A program made the translations under genes and the position numbers. Source: Oscillospiraceae bacterium (lineage in GTDB: Bacteria > Bacillota > Clostridia > Oscillospirales > Ruminococcaceae). Taken from it: DNA of 9,701 nt. This document shows positions 1 through 5,904 of this stretch, piece after piece. The notes below the pieces were generated by a model. That model was not told the DNA's origin and did no database searches. It was given only the letters and a program-made list of their open reading frames with translations. The stretch covers positions 1 to 9,701 of the forward strand of contig JAGBFZ010000234.1 of assembly GCA_018110855.1 (NCBI GenBank), written 5' to 3'. Numbering within the stretch: position 1 is the first letter of the stretch; each line of letters starts with the position of its first letter.

Positions 1-563
1 GAATATGCGCCCTTGAAAAGATTCTTCGCCTGTGAGGGGTCTGCCTTAACAGCCTCCTCATCCACCGAAAGGGTGTTGTCCTCATTTACTGTTATGCCTG
101 CTCTTGACAGTGCGCCCTGAAAAGACTTGGTTATTCCCGTCATGCTGTCGCCTGTGAGCTTGGCGGCATAGCTTGAGGTGTTTTTGAGAGCGTCTACGGC
201 GTCATTGTGATTATCCGCAAATTTTTTCACCGCTGCTGCAGTTTCATCGGCAGAGAGCTTGTCTCCTCCCATGAGAGCCGCTGCGGAAATGCTCATTTCC
301 GAGGAACTGTTTTTCAGCTTTTCTGAATTTTCACTTTCGGAGAGTGAGCCGCTCTGATAATATTTTGAAACAGAATTTTCCGATGTGTCGGTTCTGTTCA
401 GATAGGTCTTGCCTGTTTTTTCGCTGAGCTTTGAATAAGCCTTTTTCAGCATTTTAGAATTAATGGAGGAACGTCCCAGAAGAGAAGCAAGCTGACTTGA
501 AGTGCTGCTTCCCGAGCGGCTGTACATATTTGCCCTGTAATGTGAGATACCTCTGAGAGCCAT
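1..563 (-). CDS. Partial hypothetical protein, Ser-rich, weakly FliD-like (C-terminus outside window)
   Basis: An open frame runs on the minus strand from ATG at 561-563 to the left edge with no stop, giving 187 complete codons. An AAGGAGA ribosome binding site at 572-578, 8 bases before the ATG, supports the start. The protein begins MALRGISHYRANMYSRSG. It is rich in Ser, Lys and Ala, has no signal peptide or membrane segment, and looks largely helical. Its second half (residues about 118-187) contains KKFADNHNDAVDAL, then GITVNEDNTLSVDEEAVKAD and QAKNLFKGAYS. This 'long helix, GI-V-ED-TLS-DEE, then K-LF-G' pattern recalls the C-terminal part of flagellar cap (FliD-like) proteins and many unassigned Clostridia proteins. 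That resemblance is from memory and weak. It starts 16 bp after the dehydratase-like gene's stop, so the two are probably co-transcribed. Function not recognised. Confidence 0.7.
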   Translation of the reverse strand, partial: MALRGISHYRANMYSRSGSSTSSQLASLLGRSSINSKMLKKAYSKLSEKTGKTYLNRTDTSENSVSKYYQSGSLSESENSEKLKNSSSEMSISAAALMGGDKLSADETAAAVKKFADNHNDAVDALKNTSSYAAKLTGDSMTGITKSFQGALSRAGITVNEDNTLSVDEEAVKADPSQAKNLFKGAY

Positions 564-579
564 TGTCACTATCTCCTTA

Positions 580-1842
580 TCACTTGTTATTATCAGCCAT
601 CTGCTGCTTAGCAGTGGATAACATCAGCTTGATACGGTTTTCCTGATTTACCCGTGTAGCGCCGGGGTCATAGTCGATAGGAACGATATTTGACTGAGGG
701 AAGGTCTCTCTCAGCTTTCTTATCATGCCCTTGCCGATAATGTGATTGGGCAGGCAGCCGAAGGGCTGAGCGCAGACGATATTGTTAATGCCCATGTGTA
801 TCATATCCACCATCTCGGCAGTCAGAAGCCAGCCCTCACCCATTTTGTTTGCAGGGGAGATGAACGGCTCAACGTCCTTTTTAGCCTCCTCAAAGGGCGT
901 GGGACCAAAGAATCTCGTACCCTTCACAGCCTTGATTATCTTGTTCTGCATCATTTTGAAGAAGCCCTTGACAGCAGTGGAAGCAATATATTTTTTGTAT
1001 TTAACATGATAAAGCTCAGTCTCCACAACATGGTGATCTCCCATGAAAATAAGGAAATCAATAAGTCCGGGGCAATAAACCTCGCAGCCCTCGGATTCAA
1101 GAAATTTATGAAGATCGTTGTTTCCAAGAGGAGAATATTTGATAAATATCTCGCCGACAATTCCAACCTTTATCTTGTCGGGGTCGGGGATATAGGGAAC
1201 ATTTCCGAAATCCTCCACTATCTCCCTTGATACCTTGTCAAATGCTCCGAAGTTGAAATTGATCTCCACCAGCTTGTCCACCCATTTGTCAATGAGCCTG
1301 TCGCAGTCGCCCTTGTTTGTTTCATAGGGACGTACCTGATTGGAGATGAGCATGATAAGGTCGGCGTAGCAAACTGCTGTGATAAGGTCTGCAAGGAGAG
1401 CAGGAGTCAGATGAAAGCCGGGATTTTTTTCAAGGCTTGCAAGGTTCAGGGATATAACAGGTATCTGATCCATTCCGCACTTGTGCAGAGCCTTTCTGAT
1501 AAGATGGATATAATTGGAAGCACGACAGCCTCCGCCCGACTGTATCATCATAAGAGCGGTCTTGTTGACGTCATATTTCCCCGATTTTAAAGCGTCAATA
1601 AACTGACCTATGCACAGCAGGGCAGGATAGCAGGTATCGTTGTGAACATATCTCAGACCCTCGTCAACTATTCTTCTTCCCGTGGTGGTGAGAAGCTTGA
1701 CCTTGTAGCCGTGATTATTGAAAATTCTTTCCAGAAGCCTGAAATGTATGGGAAGCATATTGGGAATAAGAATGGTGTATTCCCTGCGCATTTCCTCGGT
1801 AAAGAGCAGTCTGCCCTGTTCGTTGTAAATAAGCTCTGCCAT
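580..1842 (-). CDS. 2-hydroxyacyl-CoA dehydratase-like iron-sulfur protein (HgdB/activator-related family)
   Basis: The 420-residue protein resembles the stand-alone C-terminal component of the large 'acyl-CoA dehydratase activase-related' proteins of anaerobes, related to the subunits of 2-hydroxyglutaryl-CoA dehydratase. Family signatures are the N-terminal LLFTEEM...YTILIPNMLPIHF, Cys71 and Cys77 (NDTCYPALLC), GGGCRASNY with Cys106, and CAQPFGCLPNHIIGKG with Cys357 and Cys363 near the C-terminus. These cysteines are candidate [4Fe-4S] ligands. It is a cytosolic protein with no signal peptide. The activase (ASKHA ATPase) part that is often fused to or next to this module is not in the window; the upstream gene is an unrelated immunity-like protein. 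The start is set by the family's usual beginning; the ribosome site is weak (GAGG about 13 bases upstream). The real substrate is unknown for this subfamily, so dehydration of a 2-hydroxyacyl-CoA is only a family-level guess. Confidence 0.8.
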   Translation of the reverse strand: MAELIYNEQGRLLFTEEMRREYTILIPNMLPIHFRLLERIFNNHGYKVKLLTTTGRRIVDEGLRYVHNDTCYPALLCIGQFIDALKSGKYDVNKTALMMIQSGGGCRASNYIHLIRKALHKCGMDQIPVISLNLASLEKNPGFHLTPALLADLITAVCYADLIMLISNQVRPYETNKGDCDRLIDKWVDKLVEINFNFGAFDKVSREIVEDFGNVPYIPDPDKIKVGIVGEIFIKYSPLGNNDLHKFLESEGCEVYCPGLIDFLIFMGDHHVVETELYHVKYKKYIASTAVKGFFKMMQNKIIKAVKGTRFFGPTPFEEAKKDVEPFISPANKMGEGWLLTAEMVDMIHMGINNIVCAQPFGCLPNHIIGKGMIRKLRETFPQSNIVPIDYDPGATRVNQENRIKLMLSTAKQQMADNNK

Positions 1843-1881
1843 AAAGGTTTATCAGCCTCATTTCATTAATAATACAAAATA

Positions 1882-1910
1882 ATTATATCATATTTGTAAA
1901 GCTTTTACAA
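1882..1910 (-). promoter_or_regulatory. Promoter of the dehydratase-like gene with palindromic operator over the -35
   Basis: Read on the minus strand: -35 TTGTAA (1905-1910), 17-base spacer, -10 TATAAT (1882-1887). A perfect 7-bp inverted repeat, TTGTAAA-gct-TTTACAA (1894-1910), covers the -35 box and part of the spacer, as expected for a repressor operator. The start codon is about 35 bases downstream of the expected transcription start. No T-rich tract follows the palindrome on either strand, so it is not an obvious terminator for the upstream gene. Confidence 0.65.
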
Positions 1911-1924
1911 GGGAAAATGAAATT

Positions 1925-2401
1925 TTATTTGTTGGAAAGTGATGAAAAATTATCCGAAAAATTATTAAGAAAATCTACCCAGCTTTCACCTGCAATAAAA
2001 ACATCATCGGCAATGATGTATATCCTTCCGCTTTCACCAATTGCAATGAAATCGTCATTGATAAGCCCGAGAGGAATAATGTAATCCTTCATAGCGTCCG
2101 AAAGCTGCTTGAACAGGTGTGCTGCATCGTAAATATTCTCGGGGTAGACCACCATTTTGTTTTCTATATCCTTATTTTCGGTTATAATAAACTGACCGTT
2201 TTCAAACTGACCGTGCTTGCCGATGGACAGATTGTAAAAATCATTTATGATATCTTTTGCCGTATCGGAGACCCGATAACCCTCTTCATCATAAAATGCA
2301 AAACATTCCTCAAGGGAATCCTCGGACATGAAACGCTGTTTTCCGTAACCGCAGGATTCGATAAGCTTCTTCGCTCTTTCGGAAAGACCGTTAAGCTCCA
2401 T
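1925..2401 (-). CDS. SUKH-3-like immunity protein
   Basis: The small acidic protein (158 residues from MELNGLSERAKKL) has the layout of SUKH-family (SMI1/KNR4) immunity proteins, closest in my judgement to SUKH-3. It has an N-terminal helix, ERAKKLIESCGY, and the segment EEGYRVSDTAKDIINDF. The C-terminal core reads IIPLGLINDDFIAIGESGRI and continues YIIADDVFIAGESWVDFLNNF. Family members neutralise polymorphic or contact-dependent toxins by direct binding in the cytosol; no toxin gene is visible here. The open frame extends to 2509, but the promoter at 2457-2485 puts transcription start near 2450, ruling out that start. ATG 2411-2413 abuts the AAGGA site (2414-2418) with no spacer, so ATG 2399-2401, 12 bases away, is preferred. 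The next gene on the strand has its own promoter. Confidence is good for a real gene, moderate for the family. Confidence 0.75.
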   Translation of the reverse strand: MELNGLSERAKKLIESCGYGKQRFMSEDSLEECFAFYDEEGYRVSDTAKDIINDFYNLSIGKHGQFENGQFIITENKDIENKMVVYPENIYDAAHLFKQLSDAMKDYIIPLGLINDDFIAIGESGRIYIIADDVFIAGESWVDFLNNFSDNFSSLSNK

Positions 2402-2456
2402 AATGATGTTCATTCCTTTCCGTCTGCCCCTGCAGGGCACTATAAATCCAAAATAC

Positions 2457-2485
2457 ATTATACACCTTTGACAGAAAAAAGTCAA
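2457..2485 (-). promoter_or_regulatory. Promoter of the SUKH-3-like gene
   Basis: On the minus strand TTGACT (2480-2485), a 17-base spacer and TATAAT (2457-2462) form a near-consensus sigma-A promoter. Transcription would start near 2450, giving a leader of about 50 bases that contains a short GC-rich inverted repeat (TGCCC-ctgca-GGGCA, about 2426-2440) just before the ribosome site. This promoter decides the gene start in favour of the internal ATGs. Confidence 0.75.
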
Positions 2486-2549
2486 GCTTGTTAAAAGAAC
2501 TTTGCTCATGCAGTTTTATGCATTACGGTGAAACAGCTGAGTTCTGCAC

Positions 2550-2578
2550 TTGACAAAACAAAAAAAGTATGCTAATAT
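2550..2578 (+). promoter_or_regulatory. Promoter of the thiamin (thiS) operon
   Basis: TTGACA (2550-2555), exactly 17 bases, then TAATAT (2573-2578): a strong sigma-A promoter. Transcription would start near 2585, giving a leader of about 105 bases before thiS that includes the hairpin at 2607-2657. It diverges from the promoter at 2457-2485. Confidence 0.8.
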
Positions 2579-2588
2579 AAATATCAGA

Positions 2589-2663
2589 GTCACTTGCGGT
2601 CATGCAGGCGCACGAAGGGGGACACCACCGAGGGTGTCTGCTTTCGTGCGCCTTTTTGGTGAT
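2589..2663 (+). promoter_or_regulatory. Structured leader of the thi operon: stable hairpin with T-tract, not a TPP riboswitch
   Basis: The leader holds a long stem: GGCGCACGAA (2607-2616) pairs with TTCGTGCGCC (2643-2652). Inside it, GACACC (2621-2626) pairs with GGTGTC (2633-2638) around the loop ACCGAG, with a small internal loop of G's between the two helices. TTTTT (2653-2657) follows directly, as in an intrinsic terminator. GTCACT (2589-2594) can also pair with GGTGAT (2658-2663), four Watson-Crick and two G-U pairs, closing a helix around the whole element. The element lies between a strong promoter and thiS, where thiamin operons usually carry a TPP riboswitch, but the conserved TPP-aptamer segments (CTGAGA and the ACCTGATC-type strand) are not seen. 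It could be an attenuator, a different ligand-binding RNA, or a mRNA stabiliser. I cannot exclude an already catalogued RNA family. Confidence 0.6.
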
Positions 2664-2689
2664 ATGAATATGAAAGGACGTGAAAAAGC

Positions 2690-2887
2690 ATGGCAGTGAT
2701 ATGCGGAAAAAGCGTTCCCGAGGCTGATGGAATGAAGCTTTCCGAATACATCGAAAAAGCAGGTTATACAAAGGGCAGGATAGCCGTTGAATACAACGGA
2801 GAGATACTCCCCAAGGCGGATTACGATAAAACGGTCATAGCCTCCTCCGACGATATCGAGATCGTGGAGTTTATGGGCGGCGGCTGA
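2690..2887 (+). CDS. thiS: Sulfur carrier protein ThiS
   Basis: This 65-residue ubiquitin-like protein carries sulfur as a C-terminal thiocarboxylate and donates it to ThiG for the thiazole ring of thiamin. The C-terminus [10 protein letters not shown] ends in the required Gly-Gly. The sequence [19 protein letters not shown] followed by DDIEIVEF matches the ThiS beta-grasp pattern, and the length is normal. ATG 2690 has an AAAGGA site at 2673-2678, 11 bases upstream. It is the first gene of the operon, 25 bp before the thiG ATG. The usual activating enzyme ThiF, which adenylates the terminal glycine, is not in the cluster, so it (or MoeB) must act from elsewhere. Confidence 0.93.
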   Translation: MAVICGKSVPEADGMKLSEYIEKAGYTKGRIAVEYNGEILPKADYDKTVIASSDDIEIVEFMGGG

Positions 2888-2912
2888 TATAAAACGAAAG
2901 GCAGTGCGATAT

Positions 2913-3677
2913 ATGAACGATAAGCTTATTTTAGGCGGACATGAGTTCACCTCAAGATTTATATTAGGCTCGGGAAAATATTCCCTTGACCTTATTAAAG
3001 CGGCTGTGGAAAATGCAGGCGCACAGATAATAACTCTTGCTCTGAGACGTGCAAACAGCGGAGGAGCCGCTAATATCCTTGATTATATCCCCGAGGGCGT
3101 GACACTTCTTCCCAATACATCGGGAGCAAGAAATGCCGAGGAGGCTGTGCGTATCGCAAGGCTTTCAAGGGAGCTTGGCTGCGGCGATTTCGTGAAGATA
3201 GAAGTCATCAGGGATTCAAAATATCTTCTTCCCGACAATCAGGAGACTGTCAAAGCAACGGAGATACTTGCAAAGGAAGGCTTTGTGGTGCTTCCTTATA
3301 TGTATCCCGATCTGAACACCGCCCGTGATCTTGTGAATGCGGGAGCCGCTGCAGTAATGCCCCTTGCAGCGCCCATCGGCACCAACAGGGGACTTTGCAC
3401 AAAGGATTTCATCAAAATAATCATTGATGAAATAGAACTTCCCGTTATCGTTGACGCAGGAATAGGCAAGCCCTCTCAGGCGTGCGAGGTAATGGAAATG
3501 GGGGCTGCCGCAGTAATGGCAAATACCGCTATTGCCACCGCAGGCGATATCCCCGCAATGGCGGAAGCATTCAGAAAAGCCATAGAAGCGGGCAGAACCG
3601 CATATCTTGCAAAAACGGGACGTGTCAGAGAAACAGCCAGCGCATCTTCACCTCTGACGGGATTTCTCCATGACTGA
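2913..3677 (+). CDS. thiG: Thiazole synthase ThiG
   Basis: ThiG condenses 1-deoxy-D-xylulose 5-phosphate, dehydroglycine (2-iminoacetate, from ThiH) and sulfur from ThiS thiocarboxylate into the thiazole phosphate carboxylate. The 254-residue protein is a TIM barrel with all family landmarks: [10 protein letters not shown] near the N-terminus, TLALRRAN, the Schiff-base lysine Lys95 in [31 protein letters not shown] (phosphate/substrate loop), [13 protein letters not shown], and [16 protein letters not shown] at 2904 opens the frame 9 bases earlier but is only 2 bases after the AAAGG site (2897-2901). ATG 2913, 11 bases away, is the better start and yields the normal N-terminus MNDKLILGG. The enzyme is cytosolic and works in complex with ThiS and ThiH-like partners. 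Confidence 0.95.
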   Translation: MNDKLILGGHEFTSRFILGSGKYSLDLIKAAVENAGAQIITLALRRANSGGAANILDYIPEGVTLLPNTSGARNAEEAVRIARLSRELGCGDFVKIEVIRDSKYLLPDNQETVKATEILAKEGFVVLPYMYPDLNTARDLVNAGAAAVMPLAAPIGTNRGLCTKDFIKIIIDEIELPVIVDAGIGKPSQACEVMEMGAAAVMANTAIATAGDIPAMAEAFRKAIEAGRTAYLAKTGRVRETASASSPLTGFLHD

Positions 3678-3691
3678 AAGGAATAATAAAA

Positions 3692-4036
3692 ATGAAACCT
3701 GTTAATCTTCTGAAAAAAGCAGATTCAATAGATAAGCTTTATGTATATGAAAAGGTGGGCAGGCTCAACGGAAATGTTTTGAGCGTTGTGAATGTTGAAA
3801 ACCGCACTCTTGATTTTCATGTCCATGAAAACTCGGACGAGATGTTTTATGTTATCGAAGGCGGCTTTGAGCTTGAGACCGACGAAGGACTTATTCCCGT
3901 TGCCAAAGGGGAATTTATCATAGTACCCAAAGGGACTCGTCACCGTCCCGTAGTAAAGGCTCTTTCAAAATTTCTGATGATAGAGCTTGACGGAACGCTC
4001 AACAAGGAAAACAGCGGCGAGCTGTACGAGGAGTGA
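3692..4036 (+). CDS. Small single-domain cupin protein inside the thi operon
   Basis: This 114-residue protein is one conserved cupin beta-barrel. Cupin motif 1 is FHVHENSDEMFYVIEG with metal ligands His43, His45 and Glu50; motif 2 is GEFIIVPKGTRHRP with His84. The full 3-His/1-Glu metal site is therefore present, so it may bind Fe, Mn, Zn or Ni. There is no fused domain, signal peptide or membrane segment. It starts 14 bp after thiG with AAAGGA at 3677-3682 (9 bases from ATG), and its stop is 8 bp before the thiH ATG, so it is translated as part of the operon. A cupin is not a standard thiamin-synthesis protein. Its placement suggests a helper role in the thiazole branch, or metabolite or metal sensing, but this is only inferred from position. 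Substrate unknown. Confidence 0.88.
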   Translation: MKPVNLLKKADSIDKLYVYEKVGRLNGNVLSVVNVENRTLDFHVHENSDEMFYVIEGGFELETDEGLIPVAKGEFIIVPKGTRHRPVVKALSKFLMIELDGTLNKENSGELYEE

Positions 4037-4044
4037 AGCAAAAA

Positions 4045-5199
4045 ATGCAGGAAAAAATAAACCACATGGAGTACCTTGAGGGAATGGAAAATATCGGCTC
4101 GGAAATTCAGGACAAAGTTATCTCCGAAATGAAAAGTTACGATCCCGATAAATTCACCGCTGCCGATGTGCGCAGTGCCCTTGACAGCGAGATCTGTACC
4201 CCCGAGGATTATATGGCGCTGCTGTCGCCTGCCGCAGAGCCGTTCCTTGAGGAAATGGCAGAGAAGGCAATGAGTGAGAGAATGAAGCATTTCGGAAATT
4301 CCGTATATATGTTCACGCCTCTATATATTGCCAATTACTGTGAAAATCAGTGCGTCTACTGCGGTTTCAACTGCAAGAACAAGATAAAGCGTGCAAGGCT
4401 CAATGCGGAAGAGATCGAAAAGGAAATGCAGGCAATCGCCGCTTCGGGACTTCAGGAAATACTTATCCTCACAGGCGAGAGCCGCAAATATTCCGATGTA
4501 GACTACATAGGAGAAGCCTGCAAAATTGCAAGCAGGTATTTCCGTGTGGTGGGGCTTGAGGTCTATCCCATGAACGCTGATGAGTATAAATATCTCCATG
4601 AATGCGGAGCGGATTTCGTCACCGTTTTTCAGGAAACGTATAATTCGGACAAGTACGAGCAGCTTCATCTCGGGGGACATAAAAGGGTGTATCCATACCG
4701 CATAAATGCACAGGAAAGAGCCATAATGGGCGGAATGAGGGGAGTGGGCTTCGCCGCACTTTTAGGACTTGACGATTTCCGAAAGGACGCCTTTGCAGCG
4801 GGATATCATGCCCATCTTATCCAGAAAAAATATCCCCATGCAGAGATAGCCATGTCCTGTCCGAGGCTTCGCCCCACAAAGGCGGACGAGACAATAAATC
4901 CCCGTGATGTGGGAGAAAGACAGCTCTTGCAGGTTATATGTGCATACAGGATATTCCTGCCCTACGCAAGCATAACCATTTCCACAAGAGAATGTGAGCG
5001 CTTCCGCAACAATGTCATAAGGATAGCCGCTACAAAAATATCCGCAGGAGTTAACGTTGGAATAGGTGAGCACAGCGACTCTGCCGACAAGGGAGACGAG
5101 CAGTTCGAGATTTCCGACCCCAGAAGCGTAGATCAGGTCTTTGCCGCCATTGAAGAAATGGGGTTTCAGCCTGTAATGCACGATTATATCTATGTTTAA
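4045..5199 (+). CDS. thiH: 2-iminoacetate synthase ThiH (tyrosine lyase)
   Basis: ThiH is a radical S-adenosylmethionine enzyme that cleaves tyrosine to 2-iminoacetate (dehydroglycine) and p-cresol, supplying the nitrogen unit for ThiG. The [4Fe-4S]-binding CxxxCxxC motif is CENQCVYC, Cys99, Cys103 and Cys106, following MFTPLYIANY. Further family segments are EILILTGESRKYS, VYPMNADEYKYLHECGADFV, VFQETYNSDKYEQLHLGG, FAALLGLDDFRKDAF, SCPRLRP and STRECERFRNN. The length of 384 residues fits the family. A GTG at 4033 overlaps the cupin stop, but the GAGGAG site (4028-4033) would overlap it; ATG 4045, 11 bases downstream, is preferred. The gene implies an anaerobic lifestyle, since aerobes use the oxidase ThiO instead, and it should release p-cresol as a by-product. 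Confidence 0.95.
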   Translation: MQEKINHMEYLEGMENIGSEIQDKVISEMKSYDPDKFTAADVRSALDSEICTPEDYMALLSPAAEPFLEEMAEKAMSERMKHFGNSVYMFTPLYIANYCENQCVYCGFNCKNKIKRARLNAEEIEKEMQAIAASGLQEILILTGESRKYSDVDYIGEACKIASRYFRVVGLEVYPMNADEYKYLHECGADFVTVFQETYNSDKYEQLHLGGHKRVYPYRINAQERAIMGGMRGVGFAALLGLDDFRKDAFAAGYHAHLIQKKYPHAEIAMSCPRLRPTKADETINPRDVGERQLLQVICAYRIFLPYASITISTRECERFRNNVIRIAATKISAGVNVGIGEHSDSADKGDEQFEISDPRSVDQVFAAIEEMGFQPVMHDYIYV

Positions 5200-5779
5200 G
5201 GTCATATGCGTAACTCAGATGCCGGCGGCGGAGGATTTTTTCTCACAGCTTGAGAAAATATGCGCCGCAGGCATTGACAGAGTGATACTCAGAGAAAAAA
5301 CGCTTTCGGAAAGCGAGTATGAAGCCATAGCGGAAAGAACAGCGGAGATATGCGGCAGATACGGCGTTCCTTTGTCTCTGCACACCTTTGTAAATGCGGC
5401 AAAAAGGCTTGGCTGCATGGATATTCACCTGTCCTTTTCGGATTTTTCAGCAGGGCTTTCGGAGGGATTTGAAACTGTGGGAGTATCGGTTCATTCCATT
5501 GAAGAAGCCGTTTTTGTACAAAGTCGGGGAGCGGCATATATTACCGCGGGGCATATTTTTCCCACCGACTGCAAAAAAGGACTTCCTCCCAGGGGAGTTG
5601 ATTTTCTGAGGGAGATTTGCACAGAAGTTCACATTCCCGTTTACGCTATCGGCGGCATTACCCCCGAAAATATTCACCTCGTAAAAGCATCGGGAGCGGC
5701 AGGGGTATGCGTGATGTCTGGGCTGATGAAGGCGGGAGAGCCGGGGAAACTCATAAGGAAAATGCACTCTGAGCAATAA
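5192..5779 (+). CDS. tenI: TenI-type thiazole tautomerase (ThiE/TenI family)
   Basis: The 195-residue protein belongs to the ThiE/TenI TIM-barrel family, and its details favour TenI, which aromatises the ThiG product to the carboxythiazole phosphate. GVSVHSIEEAV, GHIFPTDCKKG, PPRGVDFLREI, YAIGGITPENI and VMSGL closely parallel B. subtilis TenI as I recall it. His121 in GHIFPTDCKKG aligns with the catalytic His122 of TenI, where ThiE normally has Pro (GPIFPT). The ThiE Asn-Asp motif for Mg and pyrophosphate binding is replaced (LSLHTF, residues 61-66), and the Gln of QxRxK is Ile32. ThiE (thiamin phosphate synthase) activity is therefore unlikely, though automatic annotation may say so. The ATG overlaps the end of thiH by 8 bases without a clear ribosome site, implying translational coupling. 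Last gene of the operon; no clear terminator follows. Confidence 0.8.
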   Translation: MFKVICVTQMPAAEDFFSQLEKICAAGIDRVILREKTLSESEYEAIAERTAEICGRYGVPLSLHTFVNAAKRLGCMDIHLSFSDFSAGLSEGFETVGVSVHSIEEAVFVQSRGAAYITAGHIFPTDCKKGLPPRGVDFLREICTEVHIPVYAIGGITPENIHLVKASGAAGVCVMSGLMKAGEPGKLIRKMHSEQ

Positions 5780-5824
5780 ATAATTCTATCCATATAAAAT
5801 TTACTTTTTCTATAAAAATACGGC

Positions 5825-5853
5825 TTGCAGAAAAGCTCGGATTATGAGATAAT
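5825..5853 (+). promoter_or_regulatory. Probable guaA promoter
   Basis: TTGCAG (5825-5830), 17 bases, GATAAT (5848-5853). Transcription would start near 5860, leaving a leader of about 45 bases with an AAGAGGT ribosome site at 5891-5897. There is no room for, and no sign of, a purine riboswitch. Because no terminator separates tenI from guaA, read-through from the thi operon is possible. Confidence 0.6.
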
Positions 5854-5904
5854 ATAAATAATTACTTAATTGCAAATCAGCATAAATGAAAAGAGGTATA
5901 GCCA

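Noticed and set aside
742..1230. 162-residue plus-strand open frame inside the dehydratase-like gene
   Set aside because: Antisense shadow of a well-supported gene; no ribosome site and no recognisable family.
1894..1910. Rex operator
   Set aside because: The ends are similar, but the two half-sites are separated by 3 instead of 4 bases, so it does not fit the 18-bp Rex site; kept only as a generic operator.
2402..2509. Longer start of the SUKH-3-like protein at 2509
   Set aside because: The promoter at 2457-2485 starts transcription near 2450, downstream of that codon, and the extra residues do not look like part of the family.
2585..2690. TPP riboswitch upstream of thiS
   Set aside because: Expected from gene context, but the conserved aptamer strands are not present and the leader is too short and of a different fold.
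5780..5904. Purine riboswitch or terminator between tenI and guaA
   Set aside because: Only a promoter is seen; no stem followed by T's and no room for an aptamer after the predicted start.
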